Made by a program: the position numbers and the translations under genes. This document shows, piece after piece, positions 9,838-19,048 of a stretch of 58,053 bases of DNA. Numbering within the stretch: the first letter of the stretch is position 1; each line of letters starts with the position of its first letter. The notes under the pieces were generated by a model that saw only the letters and a program-made list of their open reading frames with translations, did not search any database and had not been told where the DNA came from. Location: assembly GCA_019695185.1 (NCBI GenBank), contig JAIBAN010000050.1, positions 1 through 58,053 of the forward strand, read 5' to 3'. This DNA comes from Blastocatellia bacterium (GTDB lineage Bacteria > Acidobacteriota > Blastocatellia > Chloracidobacteriales > Chloracidobacteriaceae).

Positions 9838-10078
9838 ATCGCTTCGCTCTCAAAAATTGGATTGACTGCCTTGAGCCACGCCAAAAGGAACCCACCCCTG
9901 GCATCAGCCCGGTTTTGTCATAACCAAAGTGAGGGCAACCCGTGTGCCAAACCAACGGCTTCGGGTCAGGGAACCGGTCAATCTATATATACCCAACATT
10001 CCAAGAGACTTAGCGGATTTTGAAAGGAATCGCCCGCCTGCCGGTTTCACAATTTTTCAAAAATCCAGCGACGGTCAG

Positions 10079-10112
10079 CCACGATATTTCGTGGGGCTCC
10101 GGTATTTCGTGG
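10079..10112. promoter_or_regulatory. Tandem palindromic activator sites, region A
   Basis: CCACGATATTTCGTGG at 10079-10094 is followed at 18-bp spacing by the partial copy CTCCGGTATTTCGTGG (10097-10112, 13 of 16 bases the same). The sites lie 90 bp upstream of a sigma-54-like promoter that faces the propeller-kinase gene, the usual distance for enhancer sites. The same full site occurs at 14114, and a close relative at 24420. The rest of the 9838-10270 gap shows no gene. Confidence 0.6.
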
Positions 10113-10201
10113 TTCAGAAGGGTCGTCCCGGTCTCCGGCATCAAAAGTGCAAGCTCCTGGCTGGAAAGGAGTTCTCCTCAATTTCGGCGGTTCTTAAGGT
10201 T

Positions 10202-10217
10202 TGGCACGGTTTTTTCA
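10202..10217 (+). promoter_or_regulatory. Probable sigma-54 promoter A, for the propeller-kinase gene
   Basis: TGGCAC at 10202-10207, five bases, then TTTCA at 10213-10217. The -24 element is perfect; the -12 element has one mismatch (T for G in TTGC). The start site would be near 10228, about 43 bp before the chosen start codon. Confidence 0.5.
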
Positions 10218-10270
10218 TTCACGGCAACGTCCGTTGCGTCGGAAATCCCACATCGTTTGGTTCAAATCCT

Positions 10271-13200
10271 ATGCGTCCGTTCCTGAGTTTCCTCCTCCTG
10301 GGAATGTTGCTTTCCCTCTTTCCGGCTCCTGCCGCCGCTTTGCCGAGCCGGTTTGCCCATTATTCGGTTGAACAGGGACTTTCCCAGATGAATGTCCACT
10401 GTCTGGTTCAGGACGGGGATGGGTATCTCTGGGTAGGAACCCAGGACGGGTTGAACCGCTTTGACGGATACACGTTTACGGTCTATCGGAATGACCTGAA
10501 AAATGAAAACAGTTTGAGCGGCAATTACATCCGGGCCCTGTGCGAGGACCCGGCGGGCTGGCTCTGGGTGGGTACCGACAACGGGCTGGACCAAATGGAT
10601 CGCACCACCGGACAGTGCCGGCATTATCGCTTTGACCCGAATGATCCGGGAAGTCTGACCGGAAACAAAATCCGGGCCTTGCAGGTGGACAGTTTGGGCT
10701 CCCTGTGGGTTGGAACCTCGACCGGGTTGAACCGGCTCGATCCGAAGTCCGGCAGATGCACCCGTTTTGTCCATTCCGGGGATGGTTCAGCTTCAATCGG
10801 CGGCAATTGGGTGTCTTCCTTGTGCGAAGACCCTGCCGGTTTCCTGTGGGTCGGCACGTTCAACGGAGGACTCAGCCGTTTTGACCTGCTCCGAGGAGGA
10901 TGGACACAGTTTGCCGCCAACCCGAACGATCCAGATACCCTGGGCAGCAATATTGTGACTTCGTTGTGGAGGGACCATCACGGCCTGATGTGGATCGGAA
11001 CCCTTGGGGGCGGCCTGCATCACCTCGATCCCGTTTCAATGAAAATAACCCGCATGGCTGGTGATTCACGCAGTCCGAACGGTCTCGGAAACGAACGCGT
11101 GTATGCCGTCCGGGAGGATTCAAAAGGAATATTGTGGGTTGGCACCGACGGGGGCGGCCTGGTCCGGTGGGACCGGCAACATGACCTGGTTTCCACCTTC
11201 ACGAAAAACCCTCACGATCCGTTGGGTATCCACAGCGACAGTGTGGTTTCGCTGTATGAGGACCGCTCCGGGGTTTTTTGGGTGGGCACCCTGGGGGCTG
11301 GTTTGCAGGGGCTGGATCAGGCAGCGGCGAGGTTTCAACGCTACCAAAATGATTCGGATGATCCGACCGGCCTCAGCAGCAACCGCATTTCCGCCTTTTG
11401 CGAAGGGGAACCCGGAGTACTCTGGGTAGGCACCGACGGGGGCGGCCTCAATTGCATGGATTTGAATACCGGACGCTGCACCATCTATCGCAACCATCCG
11501 AAAGATGTCGCCTCACCCGGTGGAGACAGCGTGGCGGCACTCTGCCGGGACGGCACGGGCACGATCTGGGTTGGGCTTTTCGGGGGCGGCCTCAGCCGGA
11601 TGGACCCCCAAACCGGTCGTTTTGCCCGGTTCCGGCACGACCCCAACCAGAGTGAAAGCCTGGGTGCGGACAGCGTCCGGGCCTTGTGTCCGGAATCGGA
11701 TGGCACGCTTTGGGTGGGACTCTTTGGCAATGGCCTGGACCGGTTTGACCCCTCCACGGGCCGGTTTCGACATTACCGCCATATCGGGGAAAATCCGAAG
11801 TCATTGAGCCACGACAAGGTGACGGCCCTCTACCGCGACCGCGAAGGAAGGCTGTGGATTGGCACCTCGGAGGGGGTTAGCCGCTATGAACCGGAAACCG
11901 ACTCTTTTACCGTGTTTCGGCATGAGCCGGGGAAACCAACCGGTTTGAGTAATGGGAATGTGACGGCCTTGTGCCAGGACGAGACCGGAGCCTTGTGGGT
12001 TGGGACCAACGAAGGCGGGCTGAACCGGCTTGACCCAGCCACCGGCCAGTGGCGACTGTTCACCATGGAGCAGGGGTTGCCAAGCAACACCATCATGGGC
12101 CTGCTGACGGATGAATTCGGTCATTTATGGATGAGCACCGACCGGGGGTTATGCAAATTTGATCTGGGCACGATGGTGTGTCGCAATTATGACGTCCGGG
12201 ATGGCCTTCAGGGCAATGAATTTACCCCCGGCGCTGCGTACCGGAGCCGCTCCGGTGAACTCTTTTTCGGAGGGGTGAGTGGGTTCAACCGATTCCACCC
12301 GAAATGGGTGGTGGACAATCCTTACACGCCTCCGGTAGTCATCACGAGTTTCCGCATTTTTGACCAGCCGGTGACGGGCTTTAACGGCGTTTCAATCGCG
12401 CCGTTGACCTACCGGCAAAATTTTTTTGCGGTTGAATTCGCGGCGTTTAATTTCACCCTGCCGGAAAAAAACCTCTATGCCTATAAATTGGAGGGGCTGG
12501 ATGACCAATGGGTCTATTGCGGCACCCGGCGGTTTGTCAGCTACACCAATTTGGACCCTGGGAGCTATATCCTTCGTGTCAAAGGCTCCAATAACGACGG
12601 CATCTGGAATCAAGCCGGGACCAGTTTGAAGATTGAGATTCTCCCTCCGCCGTGGCGGACCAAATGGGCGTATGCGCTCTATTGCCTGCTGGTGGTGGGC
12701 GGTTTATGGGGGGGGTTCCGACTCCAGCAAAACCGCTACGAAACCGAGGCCGCCCTGATGGAAGCCCATTGGCGGGCGGAAGCCGCCGAGGCCAATGAGA
12801 AACGGGAACAAATGCGTGCGCAGGTCTCGGAAGAGGAACGCAAGGCCGCCGAAGCCAAAGCCGAAGCGGCGGAAATCGAGGCCCGCGCGGCTTCGCGGCT
12901 GGCGCTCCAAAATGCCGAACTCGACCGCACCAACCGCGAACTGGCGGAAAAAAATGAAGCCTTGGTCCTTTCACAACAGCAGGCCGACCGGATTTTTTCA
13001 GCCCTCGCCCAAGCGCTCCCCGGAACCATCCTGGATGGGAAATACCGGCTGGAGGAAAAAATCGGGACAGGTGGTTTTGGCGTCGTTTTCCGGGGTACGC
13101 ATTTGGTCCTCAACCGGTCCATCGCGGTCAAGGTTTTTCGTCCGACACCTGGGAATGATTCGGCGGAAGCGGTGGAACGGTTCAAGCAGGAAGGTATCTC

Positions 13201-14050
13201 GGCGGCCCGCCTCAACCATCCCAACGCAGTGAGCATCCTCGATTCGGGCATTTCTACCGAGGGAATTGTCTACTTGATCATGGAGCTGTTACAGGGCCGG
13301 ACTCTGGCTGATGAACTCAAGGGTGGGCGGGTTCTCTCGTTACTCCGGTGCCTGGAAATTTTGATGCCGGTGTGCGAGGTGTTGGCCGAAGCGCATCGGC
13401 AGGGAATCGTCCATCGGGACATCAAACCCGAAAATATCTTTCTCCGGCAAACCGATGAAGGCGAAATCGTCAAGGTGGTTGATTTCGGAATTGCCAAACT
13501 CCTGGGGCAGGACAGCCTGGAACAGGTCCAGAAACTGACCATGACGGGAACGGTGGTAGGAACCCCGCTTTACATGGCTCCCGAACGGTTAAACGGTGAC
13601 CCGTATGATGGACGGGCTGATGTGTACAGCGTCGGGGTCATGCTCTATGAAATGCTGGCAGGCAGGCCGCCGTTTCGGATTCAAAACGGCGATGTCCTGT
13701 CACTCTTGCTGGCCCATTTGAACGACACACCTCCGCCGTTAAGGAGTTTCAATCCCAACCTTTCCTGTCTGGTTGAAGCGGTGGTGCTCCAGACGTTGGT
13801 CAAAGCACCCGAAACCCGTCCGACCGCCGCCCAATTGGCTGAACAGTTTGCCAACGCCGTAGCCGCCATCAATTTGGACTTCGCTCCCCAACCCGCTGGA
13901 GACGGTGGCCTTGTCCAGCCCCTGGCTGGCGGTGAGGGATTTGATTCATTCAACCTGAATCTGCCAAAGGCTTCATACAGCGAAGCTCCCACCCTCCGAA
14001 GCGAGGAAGTGGCAGGCCAAACTGAGGGGAGGAATGACCCTTTGGAATAA
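10271..14050 (+). CDS. Membrane receptor: double beta-propeller sensor fused to Ser/Thr protein kinase
   Basis: A one-protein sensor kinase of 1259 residues. After a signal peptide (about 1-23) come 14 propeller blades of the two-component-regulator type (LWVGT-x-GGLxRLD repeats, about 25-690), enough for two seven-bladed rings. A Y_Y_Y-type Ig-like domain (about 700-785), a membrane helix (about 800-818), an Ala/Glu-rich coiled coil (about 825-915) and a complete kinase domain (about 922-1190) follow. The kinase has the glycine loop GTGGFGVVF, IAVK, HRDIKPEN, DFG and the MAPE motif. In known relatives the propeller sits in the periplasm and a histidine kinase follows; here a Hanks-type kinase takes its place. 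The start at 10271 is chosen because it opens the signal peptide; the frame is open 114 codons further upstream. It has a paralogue at 19049-22531. Confidence 0.9.
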   Translation: MRPFLSFLLLGMLLSLFPAPAAALPSRFAHYSVEQGLSQMNVHCLVQDGDGYLWVGTQDGLNRFDGYTFTVYRNDLKNENSLSGNYIRALCEDPAGWLWVGTDNGLDQMDRTTGQCRHYRFDPNDPGSLTGNKIRALQVDSLGSLWVGTSTGLNRLDPKSGRCTRFVHSGDGSASIGGNWVSSLCEDPAGFLWVGTFNGGLSRFDLLRGGWTQFAANPNDPDTLGSNIVTSLWRDHHGLMWIGTLGGGLHHLDPVSMKITRMAGDSRSPNGLGNERVYAVREDSKGILWVGTDGGGLVRWDRQHDLVSTFTKNPHDPLGIHSDSVVSLYEDRSGVFWVGTLGAGLQGLDQAAARFQRYQNDSDDPTGLSSNRISAFCEGEPGVLWVGTDGGGLNCMDLNTGRCTIYRNHPKDVASPGGDSVAALCRDGTGTIWVGLFGGGLSRMDPQTGRFARFRHDPNQSESLGADSVRALCPESDGTLWVGLFGNGLDRFDPSTGRFRHYRHIGENPKSLSHDKVTALYRDREGRLWIGTSEGVSRYEPETDSFTVFRHEPGKPTGLSNGNVTALCQDETGALWVGTNEGGLNRLDPATGQWRLFTMEQGLPSNTIMGLLTDEFGHLWMSTDRGLCKFDLGTMVCRNYDVRDGLQGNEFTPGAAYRSRSGELFFGGVSGFNRFHPKWVVDNPYTPPVVITSFRIFDQPVTGFNGVSIAPLTYRQNFFAVEFAAFNFTLPEKNLYAYKLEGLDDQWVYCGTRRFVSYTNLDPGSYILRVKGSNNDGIWNQAGTSLKIEILPPPWRTKWAYALYCLLVVGGLWGGFRLQQNRYETEAALMEAHWRAEAAEANEKREQMRAQVSEEERKAAEAKAEAAEIEARAASRLALQNAELDRTNRELAEKNEALVLSQQQADRIFSALAQALPGTILDGKYRLEEKIGTGGFGVVFRGTHLVLNRSIAVKVFRPTPGNDSAEAVERFKQEGISAARLNHPNAVSILDSGISTEGIVYLIMELLQGRTLADELKGGRVLSLLRCLEILMPVCEVLAEAHRQGIVHRDIKPENIFLRQTDEGEIVKVVDFGIAKLLGQDSLEQVQKLTMTGTVVGTPLYMAPERLNGDPYDGRADVYSVGVMLYEMLAGRPPFRIQNGDVLSLLLAHLNDTPPPLRSFNPNLSCLVEAVVLQTLVKAPETRPTAAQLAEQFANAVAAINLDFAPQPAGDGGLVQPLAGGEGFDSFNLNLPKASYSEAPTLRSEEVAGQTEGRNDPLE

Positions 14051-14111
14051 CCTCTACCGCAGTCATATCAAATTGACTCTCATTTTTTCTCAGCCGGGAT
14101 TGGATGGAATT

Positions 14112-14150
14112 GGCCACGATATTTCGTGGATTCTCCGAAATATCGTGGCC
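14112..14150. promoter_or_regulatory. Tandem palindromic activator sites, region B, within a 15-bp inverted repeat
   Basis: CCACGATATTTCGTGG at 14114-14129 is identical to the site at 10079, and CTCCGAAATATCGTGG follows at 14133-14148 (19-bp spacing). Together they form a perfect 15-bp inverted repeat (14112-14126 with 14136-14150, 9-nt loop). They lie 98 bp upstream of a sigma-54-like promoter. Position and resemblance to region A favour activator binding; a terminator for the upstream kinase gene is less likely because no T tract follows. Confidence 0.6.
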
Positions 14151-14245
14151 AATGGTTGGTGGACATCCGGCCAAGGGTTTGGGAGAATTCCGGTAACTCA
14201 TTGATTTACAAGATTATAAAAAACAGTTGTGGTTTTTTTCGGCTT

Positions 14246-14261
14246 TGGCACACGGATTGTC
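14246..14261 (+). promoter_or_regulatory. Probable sigma-54 promoter B, for the lipoprotein/NDH-2 genes
   Basis: TGGCAC at 14246-14251, five bases, then TTGTC at 14257-14261. The -24 element is perfect, and the -12 element keeps the key G but has T for C. Transcription would start near 14272, giving a leader of about 155 nt before the lipoprotein. The rest of 14151-14427 holds no gene. Confidence 0.55.
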
Positions 14262-14427
14262 ATTGGGATACATCGTCCAACGGATTTCGATGAGGATGCA
14301 AAGGGTACGAATGACTGTTACTGAAACCAATCAACACCGCACCCGACGGACTTGAAGCCGGCTTCCGCGCCGATGCTCTGACACGCCACAAGTACAACTG
14401 CCAAAGTTTAAGGAGAACACAACCGTT

Positions 14428-14751
14428 ATGAATCGCAAACATATCGCCGGATCGCTTTTGACCATCGCCGTGGCTGGAATGCTCACCGCTTGCAGCAACA
14501 GTGCCGAAACCCAATCCAAACCAGCCGCCAGCCAGACGGCGGCTCCGGCGGCTTCGCAACCGTCAGCCAAACCCGATACCCAGCCCGCCACCCCGGACAA
14601 AGCCCAGGAAGCCAAACCGGCGGACGCGGCCAAAGACAAGTCAAGCTGTGGCGGTGCCAATGGCTGCGGATCAAAGAAAGAAGAAGACAAAAAAGAGAAA
14701 AAAGAGAAAGCCAGTTGCGGCGGTGCCAACGGCTGCGGAAGCAAGAAATAG
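14428..14751 (+). CDS. Small lipoprotein with two Cys-Gly repeats (SCGGANGCGSKK)
   Basis: A 107-residue predicted lipoprotein. The signal peptide ends in the lipobox LTAC (Cys near residue 22), followed by a low-complexity Ala/Gln/Lys/Pro linker and two copies of SCGGANGCGSKK near residues 72-83 and 96-107, separated by a charged Lys/Glu stretch. Apart from the lipobox Cys, all cysteines lie in the repeats. Such short Cys-Gly motifs can bind metal or serve as thiol groups, and they recall the cysteine-rich core of some modified metallophore-type precursors, but no modifying enzyme (for example a DUF692 protein) is encoded nearby, so that is speculation. An AAGGAG lies about 12 nt upstream of the ATG. 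The gene is first behind promoter B and is followed 107 bp later by a type II NADH dehydrogenase. Confidence 0.75.
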   Translation: MNRKHIAGSLLTIAVAGMLTACSNSAETQSKPAASQTAAPAASQPSAKPDTQPATPDKAQEAKPADAAKDKSSCGGANGCGSKKEEDKKEKKEKASCGGANGCGSKK

Positions 14752-14756
14752 GGTTT

Positions 14757-14841
14757 GGGGTGTGGGGTGGACGTACATCCATAGTTGGAATGGCGTATCC
14801 CTCACCCTTTGAAATATCCCCACACCCCACACCCCACACCC
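14757..14841. repeat. Heptamer repeat GGGGTGT / CCCCACA arranged as an inverted repeat
   Basis: GGGGTGT and GGGGTGG stand in tandem at 14757-14770. CCCCACA occurs three times in tandem at 14818-14838, plus CCC. The two arrays are reverse complements and can form a stem of 11 bp or more. The element fills the gap between the lipoprotein and NDH-2 genes and begins 5 bp after the lipoprotein stop. It resembles three other heptamer-based inverted repeats in this window. Confidence 0.65.
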
Positions 14842-14858
14842 GAAAAAGGAGAAAGCCC

Positions 14859-16232
14859 GTGTCTATCAAGCAAAAAACCCGGATTGTCATTCTGGGCGGC
14901 GGATTTGGCGGCGTCTATGCGGCCATGGAATTTGAAAAATCGCTGGCGCGCGACCCCAATATCGAAATCACGCTTGTCAATCGTGAAAATTTCTTTTTGT
15001 TTACGCCGATGTTGCACGAAGTGGCGGCGAGCGATCTCGACATCACCCACATCGTGAATCCGATCCGGAAATTGCTCAAACGGGTCAATTTCTTTCACGG
15101 CGATGTGGAGACGATTGATTTGCCCAACCGGACCGTGGTGGTGTCGCACGGAGACACCCACCATCATCACGAACTGGAATATGACCACCTCGTGGTAGCG
15201 CTCGGCTCGATCACCAATTTCTTTGATCTGCCGGGCAAGGAACGGGCCATGACGATGAAGTCGCTCGGTGATGCGATTCATTTGCGCAACCACATGATTT
15301 CGAATCTGGAGGAAGCCGATTTTGAATGCTGCCCGTTTGTGCGCGAACCGCTCCTGAATTTTGTGGTGGCGGGCGGAGGCTTTGCCGGAGTCGAAACCAT
15401 GGCCGGAATGAACGACTTTTTGCGCGAAGCCTTGGAGTTTTACCCGCATCTGAATGAAAACATGCTGCGCCTCGTGCTGGTCCATCCGGGGAAAGTCATT
15501 TTGCCCGAACTGAATGAATCCCTCGGAGCCTACGCCCAGAAAAAACTGAGCGAACGCAACGTCGAAATCCGCTCCAATTGCAAGGTCAAAAGTATTGGCG
15601 AACGCGAAGTCGAACTGACCGACGGCACCAAAATCGTCACCAACACGGTGGTCTGGACTGCCGGGACCTCGCCCAATCCGCTGTTGGATTCGCTCCCGGT
15701 GAGGAAAGACCGGGGCCGGATGGTGGTCAACCAGTGTATGGAAGTCGAAGGCTGGCCGGGGGTCTGGGCCTTTGGCGATTGTGCCTCAATCCCCGATCCG
15801 AAAACCGGGAAACCGTTCCCGCCGACCGCCCAGCACGCGATTCGGGAAGGCAAAGTGGTGGCCCAAAACGTGGCGGCGGCCATCCGTGGCAAAGCCAAAC
15901 GTCCCTTTGAGTTCACCACCATTGGACTGCTGGCGGCGATTGGCAAACGGACCGGCGTGGCGCAGATTCTGGGGGTCAATTTCTCCGGATTTATTGCCTG
16001 GCTGCTCTGGCGCGGGATTTACCTGAGCAAACTGCCGAGGCTGGAAAAGAAAGTCCGCGTGATCCTTGATTGGGCGCTCGACATGGTGTTTACCAAGGAT
16101 TTGGTGCAGTTTATGACCCTGCGGGCTCCGACTGTCTCGCACCACCCGGACGAACACCCGGCACCGGCCCAAAGGGCGCACCACCCAACCCCGGAGCCGG
16201 TTCACGAAGTGATGGTGACGCGGTCTTTCTAA
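14859..16232 (+). CDS. ndh: Type II NADH:quinone oxidoreductase (NDH-2)
   Basis: Oxidises NADH and passes electrons to membrane quinone without pumping protons; a 457-residue flavoprotein at the cytoplasmic face of the membrane. The FAD-binding GGGFGG motif is at residues 13-18 and a second dinucleotide fold with AGGGFAG at about 171-177. The WTAG, WAFGDCA and PPTAQHA motifs of the family follow. The C-terminal part (LLWRGIYLSKLP and onward) is the usual membrane-attachment helix region. The GTG at 14859 is preferred because AAGGAG precedes it at good spacing and the flavin fold begins right after; the same frame is open further upstream across the lipoprotein gene but is not coding there. 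It probably shares promoter B with the lipoprotein. Confidence 0.9.
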   Translation: MSIKQKTRIVILGGGFGGVYAAMEFEKSLARDPNIEITLVNRENFFLFTPMLHEVAASDLDITHIVNPIRKLLKRVNFFHGDVETIDLPNRTVVVSHGDTHHHHELEYDHLVVALGSITNFFDLPGKERAMTMKSLGDAIHLRNHMISNLEEADFECCPFVREPLLNFVVAGGGFAGVETMAGMNDFLREALEFYPHLNENMLRLVLVHPGKVILPELNESLGAYAQKKLSERNVEIRSNCKVKSIGEREVELTDGTKIVTNTVVWTAGTSPNPLLDSLPVRKDRGRMVVNQCMEVEGWPGVWAFGDCASIPDPKTGKPFPPTAQHAIREGKVVAQNVAAAIRGKAKRPFEFTTIGLLAAIGKRTGVAQILGVNFSGFIAWLLWRGIYLSKLPRLEKKVRVILDWALDMVFTKDLVQFMTLRAPTVSHHPDEHPAPAQRAHHPTPEPVHEVMVTRSF

Positions 16233-16255
16233 CCAAGTCCTGAAACGTGCAGGCA

Positions 16256-16305
16256 GCAATTCCCGGTTTGGCGTAGAGGTGATCACGTGTCAAACCGGGA
16301 ATTGC
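16256..16305. terminator. Perfect 15-bp hairpin behind the NDH-2 gene
   Basis: GCAATTCCCGGTTTG (16256-16270) pairs perfectly with CAAACCGGGAATTGC (16291-16305) over a 20-nt loop, 24 bp after the ndh stop. A T run is missing, so it may stabilise the 3' end or be a repeat element and not a classical terminator. Confidence 0.45.
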
Positions 16306-16433
16306 CGGGCGTTTACTGACAAGGCTTGAGTGAACCATGATGTTCGTCAACGGTCATTCATTGGAGTTTGGTTTTTCCAAACCCAGGAGGTCAGGCCAAA
16401 CATCAATTGAGACACCCTGCCCCCGGAGTTGCG

Positions 16434-18242
16434 ATGAAACAATTTTTGAAAATTTGGGTTGTCCTGCTTTGTCTTCTGGCTCTGGAAGGCGAGATGGCAT
16501 TGGGTTGCGATTGGGGTGTTACCGGCCAGATGCCATCCTCATCGCCCGCGCCGAAACCTGCCAATCAGACGGTCAATGCCATTCTGGGTGACACCAGTTT
16601 TTATGCCTGTTTTGGGGTTTGGCCGGATGCCGACACTGATGAAACCCTGCGAATCAAGACCCACCTTGCCTACGTTGAAAGGTTGTTACGGCGGAAAACA
16701 CCCCCGGAACTCTCCGCCACCCAACGTATCCAACGCCAAATCAACCTGGATCGATTACACCAGTACCGGCTGCGCGGCACCTTCCCCCGGTCTTTTTCTT
16801 TTTCAGCCAACCGAAAACCTTGTTTCATTGATTGGGAGGGGAGGTTATGCGCGGTCGGGTATTTGGTTGCCGAATCGGCTGGATTGGAACTGGCCAAATC
16901 CGTCAATGACCGTTACCAATATGCTCTGCTGGCAGACATGCACCTGCCTGAACTCGATCAGTGGGTTCATCAGTCAGGGTTCACCCCACTTGAACTGGGC
17001 ATGATTCAACCCCAATACTTCGAGCCCATTTTACCGAAAACTCCATTAAACAAAGCGGTCAGGTCCAAAGATCTGGGAAAAGTGCGCGATCTTTTGGCGG
17101 CAGGGGCCAAGGTCAACCAGGGTGATCCTGGAAATGGATATACGCCCTTGTATTGGGCAGTCGAGCCGGGAAATTTGAAATTGATGAAGGTACTGCTGGA
17201 GGCAGGTGCCAAGGTTGACCAGCCGACCACCACTACCGGGATGACTCCACTGATGCTCGCAGTTTGGCTTGGAGAGATTGATATAGTGAAACTGCTTCTG
17301 GCAGCGGGTGCCAATGTCAACCAAAAGGACCATGCCCACCAAACACCTCTGTTCCATGCGATAACCACCCATAACCCTGAAGTTCGCACCCAATTGATAA
17401 AACTCCTCGTCCAGGCCCGGGCCCGGATCCAGGTGACCAGTCGGGATGGGAGCACACCCCTCCATGTGGCGATGAGCTTCGGATCGCCGGAGGATGTTCA
17501 AATCCTTCTGAAGGCCGGGGCCCGGGTCAATATTCAGGATACGTATGGGAATACCCCTTTGATGGAGGGAATGTACGGAGGTCGAAATCTGGAAACGGTC
17601 AAATTACTCCTGGCCGCCGGTGCCAAAGTCGGATTCACGAGCCGGGACGGTGAGACGGCGTTCTCAATTTTGATCCAAAACCTGAGATCACCTGATGCCT
17701 TGCCGCTGGTTGAATTCCTGCTGCAAGCTGGCGCTGAGGTGAATGACCTCAATCATTTTGGCCAGACACCCCTGATGTACCTGGCTGAACATCGCCACCC
17801 GGGACATTTGGAAATCGTGAAAAAGCTTCTCAGTGCCGGTGCCGATGTCAACCTTTCAGGACCCGAAGGCAAAACCGCCTTGATGTATGCAGCGGATGGG
17901 ACGCTTTCCTTCCCAGGTGACCGACTTGAACTCGTCAAAGTATTACTTGCGGCTGGAGCCAAGGCCGATGTTTTGGATCGTGCCGGATGGGAGAAACTGT
18001 TGCAGACGCGACATCCCTACACGCTGAAGTCAGACCAGGAATGGCTTGAGGCTGAAGAAATCAGCGATGCGGAAAGGGAAAAGGAACGTGAGGGACCGGT
18101 TAGGGTGCTGACTGAGGGGCCACTCAAAATCACAAAAAGTGAAAAAGAAAACTTCAGAAAACAAATCCAGGCTGAAAAAGAGGAGGAGGAGCATATCCTT
18201 CAACTCTTGTTGGCGGCCCGGCTGGAAACCCGGAAACCCTGA
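16434..18242 (+). CDS. Secreted ankyrin-repeat protein
   Basis: A 602-residue protein with an N-terminal signal peptide (about 1-25), a Cys-containing region of about 180 residues with no recognised domain (it includes SFYACFGVWPD and an RKPCFIDWEGRLCAVGYLVAE segment), then about nine ankyrin repeats (about 200-525) with the usual TPLxxA and LLxAGAxVN signatures. A charged helical tail rich in Glu and Lys ends the protein. Ankyrin repeats bind other proteins; the partner is unknown. The ATG at 16434 has GGAG at good spacing and opens the signal peptide; the frame is open 22 codons earlier. The gene runs directly into the broken methyltransferase gene 16 bp downstream, so they may share a transcript. 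Confidence 0.82.
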   Translation: MKQFLKIWVVLLCLLALEGEMALGCDWGVTGQMPSSSPAPKPANQTVNAILGDTSFYACFGVWPDADTDETLRIKTHLAYVERLLRRKTPPELSATQRIQRQINLDRLHQYRLRGTFPRSFSFSANRKPCFIDWEGRLCAVGYLVAESAGLELAKSVNDRYQYALLADMHLPELDQWVHQSGFTPLELGMIQPQYFEPILPKTPLNKAVRSKDLGKVRDLLAAGAKVNQGDPGNGYTPLYWAVEPGNLKLMKVLLEAGAKVDQPTTTTGMTPLMLAVWLGEIDIVKLLLAAGANVNQKDHAHQTPLFHAITTHNPEVRTQLIKLLVQARARIQVTSRDGSTPLHVAMSFGSPEDVQILLKAGARVNIQDTYGNTPLMEGMYGGRNLETVKLLLAAGAKVGFTSRDGETAFSILIQNLRSPDALPLVEFLLQAGAEVNDLNHFGQTPLMYLAEHRHPGHLEIVKKLLSAGADVNLSGPEGKTALMYAADGTLSFPGDRLELVKVLLAAGAKADVLDRAGWEKLLQTRHPYTLKSDQEWLEAEEISDAEREKEREGPVRVLTEGPLKITKSEKENFRKQIQAEKEEEEHILQLLLAARLETRKP

Positions 18243-18258
18243 GACCAAAGGAACGAGT

Positions 18259-19014
18259 ATGGCTCATTTTTACGATGAACTCGCCCCTTTGTACCATCTG
18301 ATTTTTCAGGACTGAGAGGCCAGCATCGAACGGCAGGGGCGGCAACTCGCATCCCTGATCCGGTCCCGCTGGCCGTGCAGCCAAACCGTGCTGGATGGTT
18401 CGTGCGGCATCGGAACCCAGTCGATTGCGCTGGCTCAACACGGGTTTCAGGTGACGGCTTCGGACCTCTCCACCGGAGCCATTGCCCGTGCCCAAACCGA
18501 AACCTCTCACCGCCACCTCGACATCCCCTTTTCCATTTGTGACATGCGCCACCTTTTCGCTCATCACGGCAGCGGCTTTGATGTGGTGATTTCGTGTGAC
18601 AATTCGATTCCGCATTTGCTCACTGATGCCGATCTGGTGACCGCTTTCAAGGAAATGTGGGCCTGCCTGCGTCCCGGTGGTGGGTGTCTGGTGACTGTCC
18701 GGGATTATGACCAGGAATTGCGCGGGACAAATTTGGTCAAACCCTATGGCGCGCGGGTGGAAAACGGTGTGCGGTATGTCAGTTTGCAAGTGTGGGATTT
18801 CGAAGGCGAGCATTACGATTTGACCATGTTTTTCATCGAGGAGAACCTGGCCAGTGGAGCTGTGACCACTCGGGTGATGCGTACGCGCTCCTACGCCATC
18901 GGCACGGGAAAACTGCTTGAACTGATGCGTGCCGCCGGGTTTGAGGACGTGGAAAGGCTGGATGCTGTGTTTTACCAGCCGGTGCTGGTGGGTACCCGCC
19001 CGAAAACTTCATGA
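18259..19014 (+). pseudogene. Class I SAM-dependent methyltransferase with in-frame TGA at codon 19
   Basis: From ATG 18259 the reading is MAHFYDELAPLYHLIFQD, then TGA (18313-18315), then EASIERQGRQLASLI and the rest of a Rossmann-type methyltransferase: the SAM-binding VLDGSCGIGTQ motif near residues 44-54, FDVVISCDNSIPHLL near 111-125 and RPGGGCLVTVRDYD near 141-154. Relatives usually have Trp where the TGA stands, so one TGG-to-TGA change explains it. All other genes here use TGA as an ordinary stop, so general recoding is not expected. Translation restarting downstream, for example at the ATG at 18388, would lose the helix before motif I. A sequencing error is the other possibility. Total length without the stop would be 251 residues. 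Confidence 0.8.
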
Positions 19015-19048
19015 ACGCACGTGCGCAACGAGAGCGAAACAAACCGTC

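Noticed and set aside
14490..14858. N-terminal extension of the NDH-2 frame
   Set aside because: It would overlap the lipoprotein gene out of frame; the ribosome site and the flavin fold both place the start at 14859.
18313..18315. TGA read as selenocysteine or Trp by recoding
   Set aside because: No selenocysteine-type stem-loop was recognised after it, relatives have Trp there, and other genes use TGA as stop.
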